Below the pieces are notes generated by a model. It had not been told where the DNA came from, searched no databases, and saw nothing but the letters and a program-made list of their open reading frames with translations. Below, in pieces: positions 8,697-17,439 of a stretch of 64,000 nt of DNA; position 1 is the stretch's first letter; every line of letters begins with the position of its first letter. The stretch comes from Pasteurella sp049670895 (GTDB lineage Bacteria > Pseudomonadota > Gammaproteobacteria > Enterobacterales > Pasteurellaceae): NCBI RefSeq assembly GCF_049670895.1, contig NZ_CP187170.1; one strand, given 5' to 3'. The position numbers and the translations under genes were made by a program.

Positions 8697-8829
8697 CAAG
8701 CAGTCATTTTCTATTTAACTCTTTTACTCATCGCAAATATAAAATTTTTATAAAAACTGACCGCTTTTTGTGAACAATATATTCTTTCCACAACGGGTAA
8801 AACTCCACTGATTTGTTGCACTTTTTCGG
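8697..8829 (+). repeat. Spacer repeat type 2, copy a
   Basis: A second intergenic repeat family. It runs from a CAGTCATTTTCTATTTAACT stretch through AAAACTGACCGCTTTTTGTG, then TTCTTTCCACAACGGGTAAA, to TTGCACTTTTT. Other copies are at 10712-10815, 22691-22827 and 26246-26374. It lies between an immunity gene and the next decayed toxin. Confidence 0.75.
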
Positions 8830-8866
8830 CATGTGGGTAATCTAATCGATTGAGTTGATTCGTCAA

Positions 8867-9100
8867 TTAGCAGGGTGTAGGGCTTACTTAGATGGGGTGA
8901 GAACGGAAAGGATTTAAAAACTTCTGGGATAATTTAGGTAAATTGAAACTCATACTTTAATAACATCAGCATCAAGCTTAGCCCATAGAGAACTAATTAG
9001 GATTGCTAGCAGAGTAAATTCAGTATCTGGCTATATCACAGATGTTCAAAAATGGCACCAACGAAGACGCTATAATGGAATTTTCGATTTACCTTTTTAA
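8867..9100 (+). pseudogene. Toxin tip remnant upstream of Imm22, with three stops
   Basis: One frame from LAGC reads RAYLDGVRTERI-stop-KLLG-stop-FR-stop-IETHTLITSASSLAHR, then KWHQRRRYNGIFDLPF to the natural stop. The tail W-x(n)-R-x-x-NG-x-x-x-LPF recurs before the other two Imm22 genes (20,354 and 30,370). The toxin family itself is not recognised. Confidence 0.6.
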
Positions 9101-9118
9101 TTAGTTTGGAGATTTAGT

Positions 9119-9532
9119 ATGAATACTGTTTCAATTTGGATTGCTGAAAACATCACATTTGAATTAGCTTATTCTCTTTTTGTATATAACCATAAAAAAA
9201 GTAAGATAAATTGTTCTAAATTTAAAAAATTATTTGATATAAAAAACACTACTTTCTTTGATGAAGAACATGTTTACATAGTTGATGAAATATTAAATGG
9301 CATAAGCATAGATCATTTAGCTAAAATTTTAGAAAAGTATGGTTTTATTGAAATTTATGATAATTTGAAAAGCAAATTGTCTAAACTTAATATTTATCAA
9401 ATTAATTACATGGTAATAGTGCCCGATTTCGAATATAACGGCACTATTTTGGAAGTTGATGGAATTAAATTCATAGATGTCTTTTCTTATGAATTTAATG
9501 ATGACTTCTTGGATTGGTTGTTTAATGAATAG
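9119..9532 (+). CDS. Imm22 family immunity protein, copy 1
   Basis: 137 residues, GGAG ten bases before the ATG. It starts NTVSIWIAENITFE, has SKFKKLFDI in the middle and FFDEEHV, then NYMVIVPDFEYNG near the C-terminus. VSIWI/V at the start and the FD-E-H block fit Imm22 (DUF4284). Two paralogues are in the array: 20373-20813 (intact) and 30387-30874 (broken). All three follow the same toxin tail, which supports a real toxin-immunity pairing. Confidence 0.7.
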   Translation: MNTVSIWIAENITFELAYSLFVYNHKKSKINCSKFKKLFDIKNTTFFDEEHVYIVDEILNGISIDHLAKILEKYGFIEIYDNLKSKLSKLNIYQINYMVIVPDFEYNGTILEVDGIKFIDVFSYEFNDDFLDWLFNE

Positions 9533-9659
9533 CAATCCCAACATAAAATAGACACTATTCACTCCGAAGTTGTTCGTTTGTAATGACTTACTCTCCCTGC
9601 ACAACAAACGGTCACTCTCTCAAAATTTTGCACTTTTTTGGAATAAAGTGATCCCATGT

Positions 9660-10049
9660 AGTTTCGCTTATGGCAACACCAGACTAGCTATGTCATCTGC
9701 CAACCAAACGGACAAGTGCTCGCCTTGCTCAACCCATAAGGCAAAAAAATCTGGGCGAAAGAAAAAAGCACGCTTTGGGGCTTGCTGGGGGTAATAATCT
9801 TTATCTATAAATTTTAACTTTAAACGATTTGGTGGGAAACCCCCAAGAATTTTATATCAAGGCTATGGTCAAGAAGGTAAAGATATTGCAAGGGGGCTTG
9901 AACAACGCTATTTTGAACAGTCAGGTGGTTTAGATAATACTGCTAATAAACAAAACCCTGTCGGAATGAATAATAAAAGACGAGATATTTATCTGGATTC
10001 TGCAGATAAACATCTAAAAAATAACGGTAGAATATGTGGTAAAAAATAA
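9660..10049 (+). pseudogene. Rhs core fragment and toxin C-terminal remnant
   Basis: The core part covers the NGQVLALLNP-stop-GKK(S)WAKEKS segment and stops at GLLG where the FPNDYRK part should begin. After two stops, an open stretch from about 9798 reads KRFGGKPPRILYQGYGQEGK, ARGLEQRYFEQSGG and NKRRDIYLDSADKHLKN to TAA at 10,047-10,049. That TAA overlaps the next ATG by one base. Family not recognised; the RGLEQR block suggests a small nuclease or enzyme tip but I cannot assign it. Confidence 0.55.
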
Positions 10050-10651
10050 TGAATAGAGTAAGAAGTAAGCAAGGTGATATATTAGTGTATAAATTAAAAG
10101 AGAATTTATATACAGTCACTCAGCGTTTAGAGAGTCAAATTGTACGCTTTTTTGATATAAAACGTAATGATGATAACTGGGATGAACAAATAGACTTAAA
10201 TCAGATCCCCATTTTGTTTGAAACTTTTGTGATGACTAATTATGTCGAAAAGAAATTTGCTGTTAAAAAATTAAAAACAGCAATGCCATCAACAAAACCT
10301 TATGAACGATTTTGGATTGTATCTTATGATCCAGCAGATCCTTATTTTGACGGAACAGAAAAGAATGTTTATGGTTTAGGTGGTAAGCTTGTAGATTTAG
10401 GAAATAATTACTTTTCAGGATGTGATGCACCTGTCGTAAAGCATCATCTTAATGTGAAAGACGATCGAGAGATATTGGAGAAATATGAATTAGATTGGGC
10501 TTGGGGAGAGGCGATTATTGAAAGACTTATTCGTTATTTTGAGACTGGCATTAATAGAGATGATATGAAGTTTGAGGTCTTTCCTGATTTATGGGATGAC
10601 CGAGAGCAACTTCGTCCTTTAACAAGCCGATTAGCAGAACCATTTCGGTAA
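10049..10651 (+). CDS. Putative immunity protein, Imm26-like
   Basis: 200 residues, starting in a TAATG overlap with the toxin remnant. The N-terminus (KQGDILVYKLKENLYTVTQR ... IVRFFDI) resembles the Imm26 opening, in which a GD-I/F-x-x-P/K-L block is followed by a strand and an F-D motif. The C-terminal half (DWAWGEAIIERLIRYFETG) is helical. No transmembrane segment. The family call is tentative; the positional evidence for immunity is good. Confidence 0.55.
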   Translation: MNRVRSKQGDILVYKLKENLYTVTQRLESQIVRFFDIKRNDDNWDEQIDLNQIPILFETFVMTNYVEKKFAVKKLKTAMPSTKPYERFWIVSYDPADPYFDGTEKNVYGLGGKLVDLGNNYFSGCDAPVVKHHLNVKDDREILEKYELDWAWGEAIIERLIRYFETGINRDDMKFEVFPDLWDDREQLRPLTSRLAEPFR

Positions 10652-10711
10652 ATTATAAATCCTTGATACCGCTCGTTTGTAATAAGTGGAAAACGATCTT
10701 TCAACTCCCAT

Positions 10712-10815
10712 AGCCAATGGTCATTTTCTCTTTAACTCTTTTGCACATCGACAATACAACATTTTGACTAGAACTGATCGCTTTTTGTGAGCAATGTATT
10801 CTTTCCACAACAGGT
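10712..10815 (+). repeat. Spacer repeat type 2, copy b
   Basis: Shares TCATTTTCTCTTTAACTCTT, then GATCGCTTTTTGTGAGCAAT and TTCTTTCCACAACAGGTA with the copies at 8697, 22,691 and 26,246. It is cut short at its right end, where an Rhs core fragment begins. Confidence 0.7.
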
Positions 10816-10835
10816 ATTCGCTAGGCAGTGGTTTG

Positions 10836-11057
10836 ATAAAGAAAGTGGCTTAGCGTATAACCGCTTTCGCTATTATGATCCAGAGAGTGGGAATTATATT
10901 TCAAGTTAAAAAAATACCAAAGAGAGCAGGGGGAATAAATGTTCACTCAAAATCACATTTAGAAATTCATACTCCTTGGGGACATGAAACAGTTGATTCA
11001 TATAGAAATGTTGGATCTGATTTGGATGCTATCATTAAAGAGGTTGATTTATGGTAA
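10836..11057 (+). pseudogene. Rhs core fragment joined out of frame to a toxin tail
   Basis: The core reads DKESGLAYNRFRYYDPESGN then YISS and a stop. In the next frame the toxin tail runs KKIPKRAGGINVHSKSHLEI, HTPWGHETVDSYRNVG and DLDAIIKEVDLW. The join just after NYISS has removed most of the toxin and shifted the frame, so no fusion can be made. Family unknown. The immunity gene follows after 21 bases. Confidence 0.6.
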
Positions 11058-11078
11058 AATTTAAATATTGGAGAAAAA

Positions 11079-11536
11079 ATGGAAACAATCAAAATCATAA
11101 ATTCTGAACAATATCAGAATTTAATTAGCTCTATACAAAAAAAACAAAGCTTAAAATTCTTAATGAGTATAAAGATGCCACTGCAAACCGTGACTGTCAG
11201 AAAATGAAATTAGCAAATTTATTAGCAGATGATGCATTAAATCTTCTTAAGAATGATGAGGCTACTTTTGTCAATTTTGCTTTAATGAAAATGCAGAAAT
11301 TTGAAAATGTTAAAATTAATGAAGAATATCCTAGTAATGAGAAAACGGATGTTGAAGACGATAATGAAATAATCCTAGGTTATTCAAAAAGTTTTTTGCT
11401 TCTTTATTTGATTGAGTATTTTCTTCTTAAAACAAAGCCTTCTGAATTGGGATTTTATTTAAAAACAATTCGAGTTCCACAAGCGAAAAAATATGAAAAG
11501 GAACTAAAAGAAATTTATAGCAAAATTTTGTTATAA
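11079..11536 (+). pseudogene. Immunity gene, frameshifted in an A8 run
   Basis: Begins METIKIINSEQYQNLISSIQ and goes out of frame at the A8 run 11,137-11,144. The second frame continues LKILNEYKDATANRDCQKMK to ADDALNLLKNDEATFVNFAL and KELKEIYSKILL. A one-base change in the A run would restore a ~150-residue helical protein with no membrane segment. Family not recognised. Confidence 0.6.
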
Positions 11537-11681
11537 ATTTTTTAATTTATGCTGTACATAGAAATATGAAAGTAATCTGGTAAATAAATCTAATTTAACA
11601 AGCGGTCACTTCCTCTGAATTTTGCACTTTTTTGGAATAAAGTGACTCCTTGTAGTCATTTACCAACAAGGGCACTAACTC

Positions 11682-12024
11682 AACCGCCGTAACGGCAACC
11701 ATTACCGCTATGCCAAGGCAGGCATATTAACCGAAAAGACAGAAATCCGAGACGGTTTTCGTAAACAGACCACCCACTTCCGTTGGAATGCCAATAATCA
11801 GTTGACAGGCATGACTAATGGCAAGGGGGAGGTGTAATATTATATAGTGGAACAAACACCAGCTAATATTGCTAAATATTCATGCTCAAATATCTGGTTT
11901 TTATTCTTCTAAAACTCCATTTACTCAAGGTAAAACAGTTAGACAATGGTTATCATCTAGAACGTTTTCTGAATAATTTCAATTTGGAACAAAACAACTC
12001 CAAAGATTAGGATGGAAAATTTAA
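11682..12024 (+). pseudogene. Rhs YD-repeat fragment and toxin tail
   Basis: The first ~50 codons are YD-repeat core, upstream of the region carried by most other cassettes: GNHYRYAKAGILTEKTEIRD, FRKQTTHFRWNANNQLTG and a TAA after GKGEV. In another frame the toxin tail reads HAQISGFYSSKTPFTQGKTV, QWLSSRTFSE-stop and QFGTKQLQRLGWKI, ending in TAATG with the immunity gene. A near copy of the same core plus HAQIS segment lies at 21,992-22,320, so both cassettes carried related toxins. Confidence 0.65.
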
Positions 12025-12383
12025 TGAAAAAAAATAAATTAGATAATATGCTTGAGTCATTTATCTATAATTGCAATGTATATGGTAATGCTATTTTAGA
12101 TGGCGATTTTACAAAAGCTAATAAAGCATATAAGAAAATTATAACTGCAAAAGATTATATTCTTTCTCAAGAAAGATTAGAGCTATTAGCACCTAATTTA
12201 AATTCCGATTCTATATCTATAAAAATATGGGCAGCAAGATACCTTCTCTTTATTTCCACTTTTTCTAAACAATCTGAAGATATTCTTCAGTCACTAAGTA
12301 ATAGTGAAAGCAATCTTTTGGGCACAATAGCAGAACAAACATTAAAAGAATGGAGAAACGGTAGACTAACATTAGAATATTAA
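12024..12383 (+). CDS. DUF2019-type immunity protein
   Basis: 119 residues. I chose the ATG at 12,024 because it overlaps the toxin stop (TAATG) and gives MKKNKLDNMLESF; the ATG at 12,012 lies inside the toxin tail. The helical repeat layout (FTKANKAYKKIITAKDYILS, ERLELLAPNLNSDSISIKIW, AARYLLFIST) fits DUF2019, a HEAT-like family seen as immunity proteins. Intact next to a decayed toxin. Confidence 0.6.
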   Translation: MKKNKLDNMLESFIYNCNVYGNAILDGDFTKANKAYKKIITAKDYILSQERLELLAPNLNSDSISIKIWAARYLLFISTFSKQSEDILQSLSNSESNLLGTIAEQTLKEWRNGRLTLEY

Positions 12384-12409
12384 TTTATGTCAGTACCAAT
12401 ATCAAAGTA

Positions 12410-12695
12410 GTTATGCTATCTGGCAACCAAACGGACAAATGTGACAAATCTTTTGGATTTACAAAGACCATTTCACGGAAATCATCCGCCCTACAATGAA
12501 TTTTTGAGAGAACAATTAACAAGACTTAGGGATACAAATAGTTTTACATTAGAGAATATAAGAAATCCACAAACAGAACTGAAAAATAAAATAGCACAAG
12601 CACAAAAAAGCGGAAAAAATTTAAATGTCTATTTTGATGATCTTATTAAAAATGGAGTAAAAAATGCACTTTATAACAATACAATCAGCATATGA
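12410..12695 (+). pseudogene. Rhs core scrap and short toxin tip
   Basis: The core survives only as YAIWQPNGQM followed by TGA. In another frame from 12,441 the tip reads LLDLQRPFHGNHPPYNEFLR, FTLENIRNPQTELKNKIAQA and GKNLNVYFDDLIKNGVKNAL, closing at 12,695. The FHGNHPxYNEF-LR and N-x-YF pattern looks like a complete small Rhs tip, but I cannot name the family. It overlaps the following immunity gene by 32 bases, so the pair is still coupled though the core is disrupted. Confidence 0.55.
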
Positions 12696-13353
12696 CAAAG
12701 AAATAACGGGTGTATCGTCTCATTATCAACTTGAGATTAAGAAAAAGTCTTTTGAAACCCCAAAAGATGAAAAGGTTTTTAATGATTTCTTCAAAAAAAA
12801 CTCAAAAGAGTTTCAAAGGAATGTTATGGACTATTTTATACAATTTAACCAAAAAGATTTATCTGGTTCAATTACGTTATTTCCTACAGGGAAAAAATTA
12901 AAAAAAATCGATTTTTTCCGTGTTAGTCCTAATTTAATGGGAGTTTGGGTAGTGATATCTCAAAAGGTTATGGATATTTTTTCAAAATATCATTTACCTC
13001 CAATAAATAAAATAGAAATAAAAATAGAAGGATTTACTGATAGATACTACTTCATTGGCTTCCCTATAATGCCGATAGAGTGTATAGATTATAATTCTTC
13101 AAAATTCATAAATATACAAAGTGGTAAAGTTATTGTATACAAGACCTTTGAAGGTTATAAAAATAGAGAAAATATTTTTGATATTTTTCCCAAAGAAATA
13201 TATCTATCAGAAAAATATAAATATGACGTACTAAATTTAGCAGGAGTATATGAAATTAGTCTTAGTCCTCAAATGTTAGAAGATTTAAGGAAAGAAAATT
13301 GTCTTGGATTTAATGAAATATCTCCAAGTCAAACGCTCATAATTTCTCTATAA
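12664..13353 (+). CDS. Putative immunity protein, family not recognised
   Basis: 229 residues, strand-rich, with TGGAG six bases before the ATG. It overlaps the toxin tip by 32 bases. Notable segments are FRVSPNLMGVWVVISQKVMD, INKIEIKIEGFTDRYYFIGF and LNLAGVYEISLSPQMLEDLR. The VSPNLMGVWVIS block loosely recalls Imm11-like proteins but I would not assign it. No membrane segment. Confidence 0.55.
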   Translation: MHFITIQSAYDKEITGVSSHYQLEIKKKSFETPKDEKVFNDFFKKNSKEFQRNVMDYFIQFNQKDLSGSITLFPTGKKLKKIDFFRVSPNLMGVWVVISQKVMDIFSKYHLPPINKIEIKIEGFTDRYYFIGFPIMPIECIDYNSSKFINIQSGKVIVYKTFEGYKNRENIFDIFPKEIYLSEKYKYDVLNLAGVYEISLSPQMLEDLRKENCLGFNEISPSQTLIISL

Positions 13354-13490
13354 TAGCAAGCCATAGAGCGAATGCTCGTTTGTTGTCAAACTGTTTGTTT
13401 TTTGTTCTTTAAAACTCTAATAACACGTGGTTATACTAGCGGTCAGGTTTCTCCGAACATTTGTAAAATTTTTAGAAAATCCACCGCACT

Positions 13491-13780
13491 TATGATGAAG
13501 CCCAAATCCTGACACATACCTTATTCATTAAAGACGAGCAAGGGCAACTTACCCCCGATGTAGCTCGTTTATAACGAGTGGCTTACTCTTTTTCTTCATA
13601 GCCAGCGGTCACTTTCTCTCTAAATTTTGCACTTTTTTGGAATAAAGTGATCCCATGTAGTTTCGCTTATGGCAACATCAAAACAACAATGCCATCTACC
13701 CACCAAACAGACAAGTGATCTCCTCTCTCAATCCACAAGGTAAAAAAGTCTAGGCGAAAGAAAAAAGCCCCCTTTGGGGC
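13491..13780 (+). pseudogene. Rhs core fragments upstream of the GIY-YIG cassette
   Basis: Two core pieces flank a type 1 spacer repeat. The first reads RTYDEAQILTHTLFIKDEQG, QLTPD before the spacer. The second, from about 13,660, reads NGQV/I-xSLNPQGKKV then TAG and AKEKSPLWG, leading into the ORF at 13,781. An ACCGCACTT uptake signal lies at the start of the first piece. The TAG replaces TGG exactly as in the 7.5-kb cassette. Confidence 0.65.
13556..13660 (+). repeat. Spacer repeat type 1, copy b
   Basis: Near-identical to 7369-7473, including the CTCGTTTATAACGAG palindrome and AATTTTGCACTTTTTTGGAA. The identity continues into the Rhs core, so copies a and b share about 360 bp of almost uninterrupted sequence with only the toxin beyond it differing. 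Confidence 0.8.
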
Positions 13781-14368
13781 TTGCTGTTCCCGAACGATTA
13801 TCGCAAAATCAGCCCGTTTGCCCCACAGCTTTTATTTGTGGGGCAATATACTGACCAAGAAAGTGGCTTAGCCTATAACCGCTTTCGGTATTATGACCCG
13901 GAAAGTGGGAATTATATTTCGAGTGACCCGATTGGGTTGAATGGTGGAGCAACTCCATATAATTATGTCAGCAACCCATGGCTCTATATCGACCCTTATG
14001 GTTTAAAACCAAATCCCATCCTATTTAGTGAATGGATAAACAAAGGTGGCTCAGGCTATTCTAATTATATTAGTGATGTATACACAGGTATTACTAATAA
14101 TTTTGAAAGGAGGAGGAAAGAACATGCTGGTAGTAAAGGAGATATTCAGAAGTTAAAAAACACGGGAGATTTAACACGAAATCAGGCAAGAAGCGTAGAG
14201 CAAGCAATTATTCATCATAGGGAATTGAATGGCATAAAAGGAAAAAATGCAATTAATAGCATCAGTCCTAAACGCGCAATTTATGATGATGCGATTGCTT
14301 GGGGAGAGGACTGGATTCGTAAAAATGATCCAAAATTAGCCCAACAATTAGGAATCAAGAAATGCTAA
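13781..14368 (+). CDS. Orphan Rhs cassette with GIY-YIG-type nuclease toxin
   Basis: 195 codons open from TTG. Residues 1-80 are Rhs core, including DPIGLNGGATPYNYVSNPWL and IDPYGLKPNPIL. The tip begins near residue 88 with SDVYTGITNNFERRRKEHAG, the GIY-YIG-like YxGIT-R-KEH pattern, then ARSVEQAIIHHRELNGIKGK and a ISPKRAIYDDAIAWGEDWIR tail. It looks complete and is one of the best-preserved tips here. Lack of a proper start and the upstream TAG suggest it is a donor tip rather than an expressed protein. It overlaps its immunity gene by 7 bases. Confidence 0.8.
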   Translation: MLFPNDYRKISPFAPQLLFVGQYTDQESGLAYNRFRYYDPESGNYISSDPIGLNGGATPYNYVSNPWLYIDPYGLKPNPILFSEWINKGGSGYSNYISDVYTGITNNFERRRKEHAGSKGDIQKLKNTGDLTRNQARSVEQAIIHHRELNGIKGKNAINSISPKRAIYDDAIAWGEDWIRKNDPKLAQQLGIKKC

Positions 14369-14973
14369 AGAAAATGACAACCTTACAATTTATAAAAAAA
14401 TCCAGACCAAAATTAAAATGTGGTGATGTATTTTATTACCATATTGATAATAAATTTTACTACGGAATTGTATTATTAACACAACTCGACCCTAGTATTT
14501 CAGAGGGGGTTGATTTTACTATTTTGTTATCAAATTATCATGAAGTAAATTATACAGACTTTGATTTAGATAAATTTAAAACAAAAATCATTAATCGTGA
14601 TTTAATCGCTCCACCGGTTATTATTAACAAAAGAGCTTGGACGCAAGGTTATTTTTGTAATTATATAAATATAGACTTATCTTTCATAAAAGACATTCTC
14701 AATGATTGTCGGTTTGCATACTATGATGAATTATATGACGTTAATTACAAAATAAGAAATGATATTCCTGATTTAAAACTAGTGGGGAAAACAGGTTTGT
14801 ATGGATATGAAGGTGTAGAATATCTTATTCAAATAGGGCTTGGACTGTATATTGATCACGATGAAGTAAATTTCACTTATCGCCAATATCGAGATCTTGA
14901 ATATTATATTGAAAATCGTGAAATCCCTTACTGGTATTATAATGCGATTGGACAAACTAAAATTATCCCTTGA
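14362..14973 (+). CDS. Immunity protein for the GIY-YIG toxin, Imm26-like
   Basis: 203 residues, overlapping the toxin by 7 bases. The N-terminus (RPKLKCGDVFYYHIDNKFYY GIV) has the GDVF-x(n)-YYGIV pattern of Imm26-like proteins. The rest is strand-rich (DFTILLSNYHEVNYTDFDLD, KLVGKTGLYGYEGVEYLIQI). Soluble, intact. Both members of this pair appear intact, which is rare in this array. Confidence 0.6.
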   Translation: MLKKMTTLQFIKKSRPKLKCGDVFYYHIDNKFYYGIVLLTQLDPSISEGVDFTILLSNYHEVNYTDFDLDKFKTKIINRDLIAPPVIINKRAWTQGYFCNYINIDLSFIKDILNDCRFAYYDELYDVNYKIRNDIPDLKLVGKTGLYGYEGVEYLIQIGLGLYIDHDEVNFTYRQYRDLEYYIENREIPYWYYNAIGQTKIIP

Positions 14974-15002
14974 TAATGCAAAGAAAAAAACACGCCCCCT
15001 GA

Positions 15003-15105
15003 GATGGCGCTCGTTTATAACGAGTGGCTTACTTTTTTCTTCACAGAAAGCGGTCACTTTCTCTCTAAATTTTGCACTTTTTTAGAATAAAGTGACCCCT
15101 TGTAG
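15003..15105 (+). repeat. Spacer repeat type 1, copy c
   Basis: Same palindrome and AATTTTGCACTTTTTTAGAA block as copies a and b, ending TGACCCCTTGTAG. The core that follows is shortened: the sequence jumps to CTCGCCCTGCTTAACCCACA without the usual GTTTCGCTTATGGCAAC stretch. Confidence 0.75.
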
Positions 15106-15334
15106 ACGAACAAATACTCGCCCTGCTTAACCCACAAGGTAAAAAGTTTGGGCGAAAGCAAAAAGCACCCTTTGGGGCTTACTATTCCCAAATGACTATC
15201 GCAAAACCAGCCCGCTAGACCCACAGCTTTTATTTGCAGGGCAATATTCCGACCCAGAAAGTGGCTTAGCCTATAACCGCTTTCGGTATTATGAGCCTGA
15301 GAGTGGAAAATATATTTCGAGCGATCCGTTTGGG

Positions 15335-15727
15335 TTGGTTGGGTGTTCCGATGATGCAGCTAAGATCGCAGAAAGTTTAGGGAAAAGACCTAAGAACCAC
15401 GAAGCTCACCATATTGTTATGTCTAACTCCAACGATTGGAGAATGAAAGAATTAAGGGACATGATGGATAATTTCAATATTGATATAAATAGCAAAAATA
15501 ATGGAATCTGGCTACCGAAAACTTCCGCTGATAGATTACCTAACTCACTTAAAACAGCTCATAAAGGAAATGGCATCTATGGAAAAGCATACAAACAGTT
15601 TGTGTATGACAAATTGATTAGTTCTAAAAACCCAAAAGAATTTGAAGCTGGTTTAAAAGAAATTAAATCTTATTTAAGTTCTGGAAATGTTTTTCCATTA
15701 TCCAATGGAAAGTTTCCTACATGCTAA
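15335..15727 (+). CDS. Orphan Rhs cassette with AHH nuclease toxin, second type
   Basis: The frame from TTG at 15,335 gives VGCSDDAAKIAESLGKRPKN, then HEAHHIVMSNSNDWRMKELR, NIDINSKNNGIWLPK and a KEIKSYLSSGNVFPLSNGK tail. HEAHHIV plus N-x-DIN-x-NGIWLP is the AHH nuclease signature. The same frame is open upstream through the core (FPNDYRKTSPLDPQLLFAGQ, RFRYYEPESGKYISSDPFGL) back to about 15,143, where an indel in the GKKVWAK segment breaks it. The tip appears intact but lacks a usual start. Confidence 0.75.
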   Translation: MVGCSDDAAKIAESLGKRPKNHEAHHIVMSNSNDWRMKELRDMMDNFNIDINSKNNGIWLPKTSADRLPNSLKTAHKGNGIYGKAYKQFVYDKLISSKNPKEFEAGLKEIKSYLSSGNVFPLSNGKFPTC

Positions 15728-15745
15728 TAATAATGGAGTTTTCCT

Positions 15746-16354
15746 ATGTCTAATAATGAAATTTATAAAAGCCTAAGAAATGATGCATACGCTTTTCTAG
15801 AACAATTTAAACTACCTGATATTTTAAGAAAATTCAAAGAAACACAGTTTAGTAATAATGTACTCTATCATTCAAAAAGATTAGCGTATAACTATTCTCC
15901 GTTCTATTGTGAGCATACAGGATATTCGTTAGATCACTTAATCTCAGGAATGCCGAAATCTATAAAAAATAAATATATATATTATGGAGACAGAAATATA
16001 GAGAAAATAGAACATTATGGAAAGCATGATAATTTATATAAAACAGATTTCATCATTATGAGTGATGATTTTTCAGAGGTTCTGTCGCTTGATAATTTTG
16101 ATGACTTTATTAGATATATAAAAATTATATATAAAAATCAAAAAGCCATAAGAGAGATAATGGTAAATGATGAAAATGACATATCCGTAACACGGTATTT
16201 TTATAAGGATAACAAAATAGTAAACTCTTTGTCTTTTTCCATTACTGAAAATTTGAGAGTGGAATTAGAGTGTGAAAATATCTATGAATATAAGAATAAT
16301 GAAATAATTGCTATTCATACTCAAGATGGAGAATATATATATCGAAAAGATTAA
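15746..16354 (+). CDS. Putative immunity protein for the AHH toxin
   Basis: 202 residues, 18 bases after the toxin stop, with TGGAG upstream of the ATG. Sequence blocks: NDAYAFLEQFKLPDILRKFK, YYGDRNIEKIEHYGKHDNLY, TDFIIMSDDFSEVLSLDNFD. No membrane segment or recognised family. Both this gene and its toxin tip have intact frames. Confidence 0.55.
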   Translation: MSNNEIYKSLRNDAYAFLEQFKLPDILRKFKETQFSNNVLYHSKRLAYNYSPFYCEHTGYSLDHLISGMPKSIKNKYIYYGDRNIEKIEHYGKHDNLYKTDFIIMSDDFSEVLSLDNFDDFIRYIKIIYKNQKAIREIMVNDENDISVTRYFYKDNKIVNSLSFSITENLRVELECENIYEYKNNEIIAIHTQDGEYIYRKD

Positions 16355-16449
16355 TAGCCAATTTAGTTTGTTATTTGTTCTTTAAAAAGTAATAAAACAC
16401 TGTATGTAACCAGTGAATTTTCGCACTTTTTTAGAATAAAGTGCCCCCT

Positions 16450-17058
16450 TGTAGTTTGGCTTATGGCAACAGCAAACTAGCTATGCCATCTGCCAACTAA
16501 ACGGACAAGTGCTCGCCCTGCTCAATCCACAAGGCAAAAAAGTCTGGGCGAAAGAAAAGCCCCCTTTGGGGCTTGCTGTTCCCAAATGAGTACCGCAAAA
16601 CTAGCCCGCTAGCCCCACAGCTTTTATTTGCAGGGCAATATACTGACCAAGAAAGTGGGTTGGCTGGGTGCTGGCAAAAATATGAACAACAAATTCAGGA
16701 TTTATACAGAGGGAAAGCATCATTTAGTTCAAGAAAATATACTGCAATTGTGGATGGTAAAATAGCAAATGGCGTTGCAGATAATGTGGTTAATATAGCA
16801 GGTAAAAATATAGCTATTGAAGCTAAATTTGTAGATAAATGGAGAAACTCTATTCGCAACCCTGCTAGTAAAATAGGTTCAAAACCATTTGCAATAAAAG
16901 AACAGGCTAAAGTTTTAGAACAGGCTAAGAAATACTCCAGTGCATTTCAAGAAACTATATACCATACTAACAGCAAAGAATTTGCAGAACATTATGGAAA
17001 AATTTTTAAAGATGCAGGTATTGATAATGTAATATTCCAAATAACACCATTTAGATAG
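16450..17058 (+). CDS. Rhs core with internal deletion fused to a restriction-endonuclease-fold toxin
   Basis: Open from about 16,573 (TTG; core continues upstream in frame through NGQVLALLNPQGKKVWAKE, interrupted by a short indel). The core stops at FAGQYTDQESGL and jumps directly to AGCW, removing AYNRFRYYDPESGNYISSDP. The tip has TAIVDGKIANGVADNVV, then IAIEAKFVDKWRNSIRNPAS, QAKVLEQAKKYSSAF and NVIFQITPF. D-x(n)-EAK with a downstream Q fits a PD-(D/E)XK fold, as in Tox-REase domains. Toxin part intact; core part deleted for the conserved cleavage region. Confidence 0.7.
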
Positions 17059-17067
17059 GAGAAAATT

Positions 17068-17421
17068 ATGAGAACCCAAATTCCTGGTACAGCCCCACTA
17101 GAAGAAGGAAGAGAATTTCGTTACATTGAATACAGTACAATAAAAAAATTTGAAAAAGAACTTTTTTATCAATTATTTAATTTAGAACAAAGGAATGCAA
17201 CAAATGGAGGAGTAATAAGTGAAAATTGCGAAATAACCACAAAAAATGGAATTAAATTCTATGGAATATCTTATCGTGGAGATATTATTGGCTGGCGTAA
17301 AGACTTTGAACAAAGCGCGTCTAATTTAGAATTGAGGTATGCAAAAATAAATAACAATCAACTTATTGATTCTAAAGGGAATATATATCCTCTAGATGAG
17401 TGTCGTATTGAATTTTACTAG
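17068..17421 (+). CDS. Putative immunity protein for the REase-fold toxin
   Basis: 117 residues, ten bases after the toxin, TAGGAG before the ATG. Begins RTQIPGTAPLEEGREFRYIE and ends SKGNIYPLDECRIEFY. Strand-rich, soluble, no recognised family. Toxin and immunity frames are both intact. Confidence 0.55.
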   Translation: MRTQIPGTAPLEEGREFRYIEYSTIKKFEKELFYQLFNLEQRNATNGGVISENCEITTKNGIKFYGISYRGDIIGWRKDFEQSASNLELRYAKINNNQLIDSKGNIYPLDECRIEFY

Positions 17422-17439
17422 AGTCTTAGTCAGAAAGGT

